NCBI RefSeq assembly: GCF_902686445.1
Contig: NC_062213.1
Location: forward strand, 136,050,491 to 136,114,490
Length of the DNA stretch: 64,000 bases
Reading direction: 5' to 3'
From: Sciurus carolinensis
Taxonomy: Eukaryota; Chordata; Mammalia; Rodentia; Sciuridae
In this document: piece by piece, positions 38,633-49,458 of the stretch
How the letters are laid out: each line of letters opens with the position of its first letter
How positions within the stretch are numbered: position 1 is the stretch's first letter
Position numbers and translations under genes: made by a program
Notes under the pieces: model-generated
What the model saw: the letters and a program-made list of their open reading frames with translations, nothing else
Database searches by the model: none
Told to the model about the DNA's origin: nothing

Positions 38633-39047
38633 TCATATAAACCAAGTACTTGGTCTACTTGCATTTTTTTTCTTTAAAATATAAATGGTGGCACTTAAAA
38701 TAATACTAAAAACTACCACAGATCCAACCACTGACAACATCAAGATAGAAATGTTAACTCCAGGATTTTGTTGGCTTTCATTAAGACTAGAATCTGCTTG
38801 AGGGATAAACAAAGCTACTTGTGCAGTGTTGGATACTTTTGATATCAACTTGATTTTGTCTACACTTTGAATGGCAATGAATATGTGGGTTGTGTTTTCT
38901 TCTGAGATGTTTCCTGGTTAAAAGCAAAGGTTTCCTTGGAGTTGGCCTCTTTTGGTAACAGGTCAGTAGTGTTAACTTGAAGTACATCATCAATATTGTC
39001 TCTTAGATCAACAATATTTCCACTTATTCTTATGATATACTGTTGAA
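38633..39047 (-). pseudogene. CLCA4: CLCA4-like pseudogene, last exon
   Basis: The acceptor tttttcttag lies directly before 39047. The first part reads [20 protein letters not shown] then [20 protein letters not shown] (fibronectin-like region). Near 38905 the frame shifts (net loss of one base, or gain of two). The other frame then carries [20 protein letters not shown] and VSNTAQVALFIPQADSS. After that come a hydrophobic membrane segment (NISILMLSVVGSVVVFSIIL) and a basic tail, KKKNASRPSTWFI, before the stop at 38633. From memory, human CLCA4 ends just after the membrane segment, so the 16-residue tail is an extension here. Confidence 0.9.
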
Positions 39048-39393
39048 CTAAGAAAAAAGTTATCATGTTGTAGGATCTAGAGTATACCATTTTAAAGTCC
39101 TTTTACTTTATTTTTCTAAAAGTGAATAGTCATGCAAAGTGATACTCATATCCAAATCATCATTTACCTTTTGATAACTTAAATCCTGCCTTTACAATTT
39201 TGCCAAATGCTACCCTTTTTTTGTAAAGAAAAGTTTGGACCAGGTTAATGTGTCATTTGATTAATTCAAAGAATAAATTATAAAACTAATGCTTTGTTAA
39301 GCTGTCATTTAAAAACTTCCCCTCCTCCGCCTTTATATCTTCAATTTTACAATGAACATCTTTCACTTATAATCATAAAACTCTCATCCTCAC

Positions 39394-39641
39394 CCTTTCC
39401 AACATCAAAATCATCTCCTGGTGCTGTCCATGTTAGATTGATCTGATTTCCCTCAGATGTGGCCTCAACATCTGTAATTTGACTTGGCAGGAACTGGTCA
39501 GGCAAGGGAAGATGTGAAACTTGGAATACCACAAATGCAACTCCAGATGCTGTTGTGCTGAAACTCCAAAAATGTTTGAGTATCCTTATTGTTTTCAGGA
39601 CTTGGTAGAGTCTCTTCAAGTTCCCCTGTGTTAAAAATTTC
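39394..39641 (-). pseudogene. CLCA4: CLCA4-like pseudogene, penultimate exon
   Basis: The acceptor aaaaaccag precedes 39641 and the donor GTGAGG follows 39394. The exon encodes FNTGELEETLPSPENNKDTQ, then after a two-base loss near 39565 the other frame gives FSTTASGVAFVVFQVSHLPL, PDQFLPSQITDVEATSEG and NQINLTWTAPGDDFDVGK. It matches the conserved CLCA segment leading into the fibronectin-like fold. The lost bases remove part of the Asp codon in the LEDFS segment of the family. Confidence 0.9.
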
Positions 39642-40814
39642 CTGGTTTTTAATGAACAGTACAGTGCTATTACTTTTAAAACTCAAAAATGGAATTCTCC
39701 ATTGGTCATTTGCTCTTTTTTTTTCTTCTTATACACGCTACATTTTACTAATTTTGGTGACAAAGTCAAAGTTCAAGAAAGAAAAAATGCGTGGTGAAAC
39801 TGTAACCCAGAAATATATTATAAAGGTTATAAAAATCATTTACTCAGTCCTGTTTTTGATGACTTCTAGAGTATTCCAACACCTGATGCTTTTGACTATA
39901 TAAGATCTTATTGACCAGAACTTTGCTATTCCTTTGTTGAGTACTACAGATTACTCCTTTACCGTTCTATGTCACACAAATTATATAGCTAAGTTGGTAA
40001 TTCAAACGCTGCCTATGCATAGGTGATACGGTTCTTCAAAAGTTTTGAGATTCATTGACTTTGTTTTTGTACATTCATACTCTTTGGTAAGAGAATTCTT
40101 TCTTTAGCATCCTGACCAGGATATTACAGGATACAATCAAATAATGAATTGTTTTGAAATTAAGGGTACACAGAATGGAAATAATGTTAAATAATTCAAT
40201 AACTACCTTTTTATTGACACATAATATTTTTATTGATACATAATAATAGTACATATTTATTGAATATAATATGATGTTTTAATACATATATACATTGTGT
40301 AATGGTCGAGTCAGAGTAATTATATATCCATCACCTTAAAGATTTATCATTTTTTATAATTGCGTGAGAACATTCAGCACTATTAATTTCTTTTTCTTAC
40401 CTAATTGCTTTGTTTAGGACTTTGAACTGTTCAATAGAATTGGTGAGAGCAATTGGGCATCCCTGTAATTTTTTCTGCTCTTATGGGAAAAACTTTCAGC
40501 CTTTTAACATTGTGTATAATGTTAATTGTAGGTTTTTCATACATGGACTTTTTATGTCGAGATTTTTTTTTCTAGTTGAATTTTTATCATGAAAGACTTG
40601 AATTTTGTTAAATGCTTTTTCTGCATCAATTGAGAAAATCATTTTTTTTTCATTCTGATAATGTGGTATACTATTTGATTTTTATTGGACTATCCTTGCC
40701 CTCAAAAAATAAATCCCACATGGTCATGGCATATAATATTTTAAATATATTACTAAATTTTGTTTTCTGGTATTTAGTTGGGGACTTTTTTGTTAGTATT
40801 CATAAGGAGCTGCA

Positions 40815-41161
40815 ATGTATGATTGTTCGTCTCCAGATTTCATATGTTGACATCCTAGTCCCTTTGGTGGTAGTATTAGGAGGTGGAGCCTTTGGCAAGT
40901 GATTAGGTAATGGGGTTGGAGTCTTCATAAATAGAATTAGCACACTTATAAAAGAGGTTGAGAGAGCACTTTCCCTTTCTTTCTTGTGAGGTTATAGCAA
41001 GAAGACAGATATAAACCAGGAAGTGGGCCTTCACCAGACTTTGAATTGCTGGTAACTTAATCTTGGACTTCCCAGACTTATAACTATGAGAAAAAAATTC
41101 TGTTTTGTATAACCACCCAGTTTAGATTATTTTATTATAGCAGCTCAAATTGACTAAGACA
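40815..41161 (+). mobile_element. MLT1-type MaLR LTR
   Basis: Contains the diagnostic wording of this LTR family: cagatttcatatgttgacat, attaggaggtggagcctttg, cttggacttcccagacttat, and the 3' end cagctcaaattgactaagac. L1 sequence lies on both sides, so it inserted into the older L1. Confidence 0.85.
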
Positions 41162-42514
41162 GGGATAAGGTATGCAAAGTTTTTCTTGTAGTTTTTTTGG
41201 CTTTGGTATCAGTGCCTGTTTACAGGATGAACTTAGTAGTATTCCTTCCTTTTAAATTTTTTTCGGGGAAATGCTGAAGATTGTTAGTTCTTTAAATGTT
41301 TGGTAGAATTAACCTGTGAAACTGTCAGGTTCGGGGCTTTTCTTTGTTGGGATTCATTCTGATTCATTCTTCTTACTAGTTAGAGGTCTATTCTGATTTT
41401 GCATTTCTCTTTATTGTTGTCTTGGTAGATTTTGTGTTTCTAAAAATTTTTCCATTTCATCTAAATTGTTCAATGTGATTATGTACTATTTTTCATGATA
41501 CTTTCTTATAATTCTTTTTAATTTTTTAATTTTTAATTTTTTAATTTGTTCTAACATGTGCATGACAATGCATTTATACATCTCTCATTTTTCTGATTAT
41601 ACATATTATAGGATCACATTGGTCATGCAGACATATATGTACATGAGGTAATAATTCTTTTGTTCCTCTAGAATCAGTAGTGATATTCTCCCTTTCATTT
41701 CTAGTATTTCATTTTAGCAATTTGAATTATCTCTCTTTTTTTAGTTAATCAAGATAAAATTTTGTCATATTTGTTAATATTTTCAAACAACTCAACTTTG
41801 GTTTCACTGGCTTTCTCTATTTTTCTATTTTTTTTTTTGGTCTACTCTGATCTTTATTATTTTATGTCTTTGCCAGATTTGAGTTAAATTTGTTTTTCCT
41901 TTTCTAATTCCTGAAGCTGAAATGTTAGGCTGTTGACTCGAGATATTTATTCTATTCTTTTTTTTTTAATGTTAGCATTTAAAACTGTAAGTTTCTCTCT
42001 TAGTTCTGAATGTATGTGCACTTAAGAATTGTTTTTTTCTTGTTCAGTAGATTGTTCTATATAAGTATATCAGATTTAGTTGATTTATTGTGTTGTTAAA
42101 TTCCTCTTTTCCTTATTTATCTTTTCTCTGCCTGTTCTCTCATATTTACAGTAGGGTATTAAAGTCTCAAACTATCATTAAGAAACCTTCTATTTTTGTG
42201 TTAAATTCTATCAAGTTTATATTCATAGTTTGAAGGTGTATTACTTGGTGGATATATGTGTATAATGGTTATATCATTTGCTGTGTTAAATGAACCTTTT
42301 ATTAGTATAAAATGTCTTTTTTTATCTCATAAGCTTTTTAAATTTAATAATCTATTTTGTTTGATATTAATATAGCAATCTAGTTCCCTTTTGATTATTA
42401 TTTTCATGGAGAATCTTTTTATACTTTTTCACCTTCAAGCTTTGGAATCAAAAGTAAATCTCTTATAGCCATTATATAGTTGAATTTTAAAAATCCATTC
42501 TGCTATGATCTGTC

Positions 42515-42515
<1 letters not shown>

Positions 42516-42555
<40 letters not shown>
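42516..42555. repeat. (TG)n microsatellite
   Basis: About 20 TG dinucleotides, directly next to a reverse ID SINE. Confidence 0.95.
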
Positions 42556-42557
<2 letters not shown>

Positions 42558-42640
42558 TTGCTAAGGATTGAAACCCAGATCTTGCATATGCTAGGCAAGC
42601 ACTCTACAACTGAGCTACATCACAGTTCTTATCTGTCTTT
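42556..42640 (-). mobile_element. ID SINE, reverse orientation
   Basis: Plus strand reads gctaaggattgaaacccaga … atgctaggcaagcactctac … gagctacatcaca, the reverse of an ID element, diverged. Confidence 0.75.
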
Positions 42641-42800
42641 TGATGACAGACTTTAGTCTATTTAAGGTAATCACTAATAAGTAGGACCTGATTTTGCTAT
42701 AAATATATTTGTGTTCTATATACCTTGTACTTTTTTGTTCTTTCATTTCCTGTATTACTGTCTTCTTTTGTGTTTAGTTGATTTTTTCATACTAAAATTT

Positions 42801-43538
42801 TTATTTCCTTCTTATTTTCTTTCATGTTTATATTATAGCCTTTTGTTGTCACATAGATTACATTTAATATCTAAATTAATAACATTGTAATTTGAATTTA
42901 TGTCAACTTAACTGCAAAGAGATATAAACCCCCTGCTTTTATACAGCTTGTACACATCCCCTCTTAAGTACTCGTGTTACAAATTGTATCTTTATGCCTT
43001 GTGTGTCCAAAAACATGTACAAATAATTGTTTCTATTCATTAGTCTCTTAAATCATGTTGAAAATTTAAAAATGTGATGGAAACCAAAAATACAACAAAA
43101 ATAGCTTTGATGATTTCTCATGTATTTTCCTCTATCACAGATTTTTATTTCTTCAACTGGTTTGGGAATATTGCCTGAATTCTTCATTTTGACCTGAATA
43201 TGTACAGACTTTTTCTTATTATTCCCTAAATAATATAGAATATCAACTATTTACATAGTATTTAAATGATAGTAAGTCTTATAAGTAATATAGAGATGAT
43301 TTAAAGTGTTCAGGAATATGTGTATGGGTTATGCAAATACTATACCATTTAACAAGAGACCTGAACATCTATGAAGTTTGGTATCCATGATGGGTCATAG
43401 AACAAATCCTCCATGAGTACTTAGGGATAACTATACTTTGAGTTATAAAATCTTTGAAGCTTTAATCATATTATCCCATAAATATTATTCAAACCAGCAC
43501 TGAATTTCTGAGGTAATGAATTACTCATCATCTACTAC
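42801..43538. other. Intronic A+T-rich DNA
   Basis: Lies within the CLCA4-like intron next to the 43.5-kb exon. No repeat or coding feature is clear. Confidence 0.5.
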
Positions 43539-43700
43539 CCAGCCTGATATATGTGCAGCTGTATTCAATGGGCATTTTAAACTTCTCATGGCAGTATTTG
43601 TTTGCTCTATAAGTCTGTGGTTTTAAATTATATATTCCATTTTCTTCATAAGCCGTAAAGTACCTGAAGTAGACTCCATCATCCTTGTAAGAATCAGCAC
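43539..43700 (-). pseudogene. CLCA4: CLCA4-like pseudogene exon (GADS…YIPGW region)
   Basis: Preceded on the minus strand by an acceptor (ctataataag) and followed by a plausible donor GTAGTA. It reads GADSYKDDGVYFRYFTAYEE then NGIYNLK in one frame, a clear match to the CLCA segment GADS(F/Y)KNDGVYSRYFTAY. The second half is diverged, with small indels. It ends YIRLG where the family has YIPGW, which a one-base loss explains. The phase joins correctly to the exon at 47921-47662 (…VG|ADSYK). It was not listed by simple ATG-started frames. Confidence 0.87.
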
Positions 43701-45499
43701 CTTATTATAGAAAGAAGGAAAAAGTTATTATTGAAAAAAAAAAAGAAATTTATGTTATTTTCTAAGCCAAGCATATGGGGCTACCATCTCAAAAATAGAG
43801 AATATTTCCATTATACCTTGGCAGAGCATACTATCTTGTGTTAATATCTTTGAAGAATTATGAATTATATAAATATATTTGTGAATATATTTCATATTAC
43901 TTATATCATGATATATTCATGTTATTTCATATATATATAATAAAACCTCATATATATATATAATGGGTACCTCATACATATGTGTGCGTATTATATATAA
44001 TAAATACCTTTGGCTCTTGGCTCTTATCACATTATATGGAGATTTTTATATTATCCTTCTCTGTTTTCCAGCCAAATGGCCTAATTTCAGTCATTACTTT
44101 GTATATACATTATACATTAATATAATTATATATACATTATTATATATGCATTATATATTTCTTGATATAAACATTAATTATGCCATCTCTGTTCAAATCA
44201 AAAGGCCTTACTAAAGATATGCCTTTGCTTAGAATTTAATTCTTATCTTCATCAACTACAAAGTATATATTTAGACTTAGTCTCCACTTTTTTTTTTAAT
44301 CCCCAGCTCTTGCTTTCCTGATCCATTAGCTCTCTGGTGTGTCAGTGGGAAAATCCCATTACTTTTAGAAAGAATATCTGGAGGACCTCAAGAATACTGT
44401 ATTATAAGTATTTTTCTTGATTATTACCAGCATTGGAGTTCTTTGTTAAATTCCAAATACATTTCCCAGGGGGTTTTACATTCAAACTCAGAGATCCTAA
44501 AAGTGAGATCCTTAGACCACAATCATCTGCTTCTCTCTGGATTGTTTTCAGAAATGCATGTTTCTATATTCCACACTAGGAGTAGGGAGGGGGCCTAAGC
44601 AATCTGTGCTATTAAAAGCCTTCTTGGGGATTCCTATGTTCCTATACACATTAAAGTTCGAGAATATATGTTAACTACAAATACCTTTTAAGGTAAAGCT
44701 ATTCAAAATTAGCTAAGTAATCACCTGGTAAAACCTTGATAAATGACAACAAAATGCAGGTAAATTTTAATGTAGCACTGTAGGGATTGAGAAAAAGGGA
44801 AGAAGAAACAGGGAACAGTTGTGGAAAACACCATTATATCCAGTGAAGGCACTGTAGTACACCAAAAACCAAGTTTACCTTCTCAGTTTTCCAAGAGCCA
44901 ACTCTAGCTGAAGACAGAATTATAGAAGGATCTGAATAAGTTACATTGCAAAAGGTACCAATAGAAATCTGTTATAATTCAGATGTGTATCAAATTACTC
45001 TTTTCCATGCTTACTGACCTCTTATCAAAAGGTTCAGTTTTAAGAATAATCTACACTCTGGAAAAAGGTCTTTAAGCACCACACACCCATACAGACCTGA
45101 GGGACAAAGAATGGCCAGCACAGTTCCTTATTTCCTACCAGTAAGACCTGGTCTCTGATGTCTGGTAATGAGCCCTTCTCTTTTGTGGTAGCTCTGGCTG
45201 ACCCTGGGCCATGGCTCTCAAGACTCTGTGCTTTATACCAGCTATGGGAGTTACTCTTGCTTCTCCCCCTTTTCCTTCCAGGGCCTGGGTTAATCCCATC
45301 TGACTGCTTGTGCTTCACCCTCCCTGGCCAGACTCTTTTGATGATCCACAACCCCCCACTGCAAGAAGCAACTGTGAAGAATTTTTGATTCTATCTTTGC
45401 CCTCCTGAAAGAGACCTTCTTAACTGGTGACAGGCAATTGGCTGTCTACACTTGCTAACCACTTTGTAGGTTTTATCTTATAGAATTTCCAGCTGGTCT
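43701..45499. other. Intronic DNA; TA-rich block and a G+C-richer block
   Basis: 43880-44170 is rich in ATATAT words. 45040-45420 is noticeably more G+C-rich, with overlapping open frames on both strands (103 codons minus at 45351-45040, 76 codons plus at 45158-45388). Neither resembles a protein I know. It could be part of an old LTR. Confidence 0.45.
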
Positions 45500-45518
45500 T
45501 GCTATTCCTCCATTCTTT
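45500..45518. repeat. Target-site duplication, left
   Basis: The 19-bp TGCTATTCCTCCATTCTTT, identical to 47561-47579. Confidence 0.93.
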
Positions 45519-47560
45519 TTTTTTTTAATTGTAAACAAATGGGATACATGTTGTTTCTCTGTTTGTAGGTGGAGTCAAGGCATACCACTTGTGTAATCAT
45601 AAATTTACATAGGGTAATGTTGTTTGATTCATTCTGTTATTTTTTCCCTTCCCTCCACCACTCCCACCCCTCTTTTCCCTCTATACAGTCCTTCCTTCCT
45701 CCATTCTTGCCCCCCTCCCTAACCCTAACTCTAACCCTAAAACTAACCCCTCCCACCTCCCATTATATGTCATCATCCACTTATCAGCAAGATCATTTGT
45801 CCTTTGGTTTTTTGAGATTAGCTTATCTCCCTTAGCATGATATTCTCCAACTTCATCCATTTGCCTGCAAATACCATAATTTTATCATTCTTCATGGCTG
45901 AGTAATATTCCATTGTATATATATACCACAGTTTCTTTGTCCATTCATCAATTGAAGGACATCTAGGTTGGTTCCACAATCTGGCTATTGTGAATTGAGC
46001 AGCTATGAACATTGATGTGGCTGTATCTCTGTAGTATGCTGATTTTAAGTCCTTTGGGTATAGGCCAAGGAATGGGATAGCTGGGTAAAATGCTGGGTCC
46101 ATTCCAAGTTTTCTAAGGAATCTCCACACTGCTTTCCAGAGTGGCTGCACTAATTTGCAGCCCCACCAGCAATGTATGAGTGTACCTTTCTCCCCACATC
46201 CTCACCAACACCTGTTGTTTCTTGTATTTTTGATAATCGCCATTCTAATTGGGGTGAGATAGAATCTCAGGGTAGTTTTGATTTGCATTTCTCTTATTAC
46301 TAGAGATGTTGAACATTTTTTATATGTTTGTTGATTGCTTGTAGGTCTTCTTCTGTGAAGTGTCTGTTCATTTCCTTAGCCCATTTGTCAATTGGGTTAT
46401 TTTTATTCTTGGTGTAGAGTTTTTTGAGTTCTTTATAGATTCTGGAGATTAGTGCTCTGTCTGAAGCATGATTGGCAAAGATTTTCTCCCACTCTGTAGG
46501 CTCTTTCTTCACATTGCTGATAGTTTCCTTTGCTGAGAGAAAGCTTTTTAGTTTGATTCAATCCCAGTTATTGATTCTTGCTTTTATTTCTTGTGCTATG
46601 GGAGTCCTGTTGAGGAAGTCTGGTCCTAAGTTGACACGTTGAAGATCTGGACATACTTTTTCTTCTATAATCTGCAGAGTCTCTGGTCTGATTCTGAGGT
46701 CCTTAATCCATTTTGAGTTTAGTTTCATGCATGGTGAGAGATATAGGTTTAGTTTCATTCTGTTGCATATGGATTTCCAATTTTCCCAACACCATTTGTT
46801 GAAGAGGCTATCTTTTCTCCATTGCATATTTTTTGCACCTTTGTCTAGATGAGAAAATTATATTTATTTGGGTTTGTGTCTGTGTCCTCTATTTGTACCA
46901 TTGATCTACCTGTCTATTTTGGTACCAATACCATGCCGTTTTTGTTACTATTGCTTTGTAGTAGAGTTGAAGTTCTCATATTGTGATACCCCCAGTTTCA
47001 TTTTTTCCTGTGAAGGATTGCTGTAGCTATTCTGGGCTTCTTATTCTTCCAGATGAATTTCATAATTGCTTGCTCTATTTCTGTAAGGTACGTCATTGGG
47101 ATTTTAATTGGAATTGCATTGAATCTGTATAGCACTTTTGGCAGTATGGCCATTTTGACAATATTAATTCTGCTTATCCAAGAACATGGGAGATCTTTCC
47201 ATCTTCTACGTTTTTCTTTAATTTCTTTCTTTAGTGTTCTGTAGTTCTCATTGTAGAGGTCTTTCACCTCTTTTGTGAGATTGATTCCCAAGTATTTTAT
47301 TTTTTTGATGTTATTGTGAATGGGGTAGTTTTCCTAATTTTTTTCCCAAAGATTCATCACTTATGTTTAAAAATGCATTAGATTTATGTGCATTGATCTT
47401 ATATCCTACTACTTTAGTGAATTCACTTATGAGTTCTAAAAGTTTTCTGGTGGAATTTCCTGGTTCCTCTAAATATACAATCATGTCATCAGCAAATAGG
47501 GATAGTTTGAATTCTTCTTTTCGTATTCATATCCCTTTAATTTCCTAGGTCCTGGGACCC
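45519..47560 (-). mobile_element. 5'-truncated young LINE-1 in CLCA4-like intron
   Basis: Minus-strand L1 of the young subfamily. A T-run (the poly-A tail) begins at the left duplication, followed by the reverse of TTTACAATT…CCCATTTG. A 3'UTR with CCCTAA-like words (45715-45755) comes next, then ORF2 remnants: 46150-45818, 46512-46300, 46827-46558 and 47291-46998. The RT FADD region sits at the truncated 5' edge (catgtcatcagcaaat near 47482). The TA site in WYIYTMEYYSAMKN is unexpanded. The 19-bp duplication fixes both ends. About 14 bases (ctaggtcctgggac) at the 5' junction do not look like L1. Confidence 0.95.
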
Positions 47561-47579
47561 TGCTATTCCTCCATTCTTT
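47561..47579. repeat. Target-site duplication, right
   Basis: Identical to 45500-45518. Confidence 0.93.
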
Positions 47580-47661
47580 AGGTTCCTGTCTTTCTAACCC
47601 ATGCTACCAGACACCCATAACATATGAAAATATAGGCTTATTCATCAAAGTCTGTGGTTAC

Positions 47662-47921
47662 CTACACTGTTGTCCAAAAGTTCCAAAACTTGTTTTTCCA
47701 CTGTTTGAGTCTATGAAAACAGTCATGCTGGCTCCAATAATGGAGATATATCCTTGTAGAACTTGTACATAAATGATCATTGTGCTGGGGAGCTGTTTGT
47801 TCATTTTCAGCATTCACTGTGATTGGAGGAGGCACAGAAGAATTTACTGCCTGAGAAGTTACTGTCATTTTAGTGTTTCTGAGTTTGCTTTGGTTCAAAG
47901 GCTGTAAGTCCAAATACCCAC
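47662..47921 (-). pseudogene. CLCA4: CLCA4-like pseudogene exon (VGTWAY…LLDNGAG region)
   Basis: The acceptor aaaattttag precedes 47921 and the donor GTAACC follows 47662. In the first frame it reads VGIWTYSL, then a TGA stop, then TKANSETL. A one-base loss shifts to [21 protein letters not shown] further shift gives [20 protein letters not shown] then [13 protein letters not shown], and a last shift gives [10 protein letters not shown]. These match, in order, the CLCA4 stretch from VGTWAYNL to LLDNGAG. One stop and at least three frameshifts occur in a 260-bp exon. Confidence 0.9.
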
Positions 47922-47960
47922 CTAAAATTTTCAATGGAAATATAGTAATTTTCTGTTGTT

Positions 47961-47973
47961 AAACTACTTTTCT
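47961..47973. repeat. Target-site duplication of L1 copy 2, left
   Basis: AAACTACTTTTCT, matching 11 of 13 positions with AAACTGTTTTTCT at 54392-54404. The mismatches indicate age. Confidence 0.75.
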
Positions 47974-49450
47974 GGGGGGTTTTTCAAGATGGCGGACTAG
48001 AGGGCGGCTGCTTTTCATGTTGCTCCAGGACTCAGGATTCAAAAGAGAAGATTTTGAGAGACTTGGGACCAACTCAAAGCCGCCGGGTGAGTCTTTCCCG
48101 TTGGGGAGGCGTCCCGGATGGGGCGGTAGTCCCGGAACGCAGGGAATTTGTGAAGTAGAGTTGCCCAACGAGACACCCCTCCCCCTGCTGGAGCAGTGAA
48201 CTCGGACAACTGGGAGCATTGTAGAGGAGGCCGCTCAGCACAGCACTTGGACTCGGAGCAACCACTGGGGCTCTTGGCAGCTGCCCAGAGGAGGAGCTGC
48301 ACGATGAGCTATTTGGACTCAGAACAATCACTCCTGAACACCGAGGGGCTGCCTGGAGAAGGAGGAGGAGCGCAGTGGGTCGCTTGGACTCGGAGTGACT
48401 GCACCAGAGCTCCGGGCGGCTGCCCAGAGGAGGAGGTGAGTGGTGAGTTGTTTGGACTCAAAGCGACGGCTCCTGAACATCGGGGGGCTGCCTGGAGGAG
48501 AAGCGTGGTGGGTCACTTGGTCTCGGAGCAGCCGCACCAGAGCTCCGGGCGGCTGCCCAGAGGAGGCGTTCGGTGGGTCGCTTGGACTCACAGCGACTGC
48601 TCCTGAACACCCAGGGGGCTGCCCGGAGAAGGAGGAGGAACGGGGCAGGTCACTTGGACTTGGAGTGACTGCCCAGGGCTACAGGTGGTTGGCGGAAGGA
48701 GGAGGCATGCAGTGAGTTGCTTGGACTCCTAGTGACCGCACTGGAACACCGGGCAGCTATCCGGAGGAAGAGGCGTGCGGCGGGTTGCTGGGACTCGGAG
48801 AGACTGTCCGGGGCCCCTGGTGGCTGCTCAGAGGAGGGGCCGCATAGCCAGGTGATTAGGTGCAGAGCAGGGTCCCAGGACCTAGGAGGCTTCTTGGTGG
48901 AAGAGCCCCACAGAGACACGCTTACGAGGGAAGCGTATGTTCCAGGACTGAGGGCAGATTCTCTGAGGAGAGGCAGCCTAAGGAGACTCGTCTGTGAAGG
49001 GTGAGGCTCCCAGGCCCAGGAGGTAAGTTCGGGCCACTGGGAATATTGCAAAGGAAAGCAGCCCAGCCCAGGCGGTAGTTGTAGATTGAGGGGAACCTCT
49101 AGGAGGGGAAATCCCCAATGGGTGAGTCTTCCCTGCCGGGTGAGGTTTTCCCACAAGGACGGTAAAACCAGAGACACAGGAACAAACAGGAATTGCCTCA
49201 GCCCGCAGCCTAGTTCCCCTTTGGATGACCATTGGTCAACAAGTGGAGGCACCTCTGCCCACTAGCAGGGAATATACCCCACCTGAAGGCCACCACCCCT
49301 AGAGTGGCAGCTTCCTTGTGAAGCACCGCATTATCAACTTCCTCCAAGACTTCAGGCTACTGAAGGCTAAGAGGAGATATACTAGAAATCTTCAGGGACA
49401 TTATAAGTCAATAGAGGAAATCTGCAATATCTTAGCGGTTCACTGATACC
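47974..49450 (+). promoter_or_regulatory. 5'UTR of L1 copy 2 with YY1-like motif
   Basis: AAGATGGCGG at 47986-47995, about 13 bp from the element start, matches the YY1 consensus and the position known for human L1. The middle is the same G+C-rich tandem array as copy 1. Starts of the cttggactcggag unit lie at about 48246, 48313, 48385, 48450, 48517, 48581, 48652, 48719 and 48790. It is about 150 bp shorter than in copy 1. Open frames in it (for example 200 codons on the minus strand at 49252-48650) are not considered genes. Confidence 0.8.
48240..48830 (+). repeat. About 70-bp tandem units in L1 copy 2 5'UTR
   Basis: Nine unit starts spaced 64-72 bp apart. By order of variants, it lacks roughly two neighbouring units (about 138 bp) present in copy 1 at about 4818-4956. 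Confidence 0.75.
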
Positions 49451-49458
49451 TTAACAAT

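Larger units (their letters stand above)
40230..42800 (-). mobile_element. Ancient LINE-1 in CLCA4-like intron
   Basis: Antisense L1 ORF2 wording is seen through the interval. Examples are gggcatccctgtaatttttt near 40454, ttgttaaatgctttttctgc near 40605 and cagtagggtattaaagtctc near 42151. It is very decayed and is split by an MLT1-type LTR, a GT microsatellite and an ID SINE. A short T-rich stretch at 41520-41690 may be a separate small L1-tail insertion. Limits are approximate. Confidence 0.65.

Noticed and set aside
43960..44214. 83-codon plus-strand frame in TA-rich DNA
   Set aside because: Low-complexity TATA-rich sequence gives Ile/Tyr/Leu-rich translation; no coding evidence.
48650..49252. 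200-codon open frame on the minus strand
   Set aside because: Lies in the 5'UTR of L1 copy 2, antisense to it. It is Pro/Ser-rich low-information sequence with no family match and is not conserved as one frame in copy 1.
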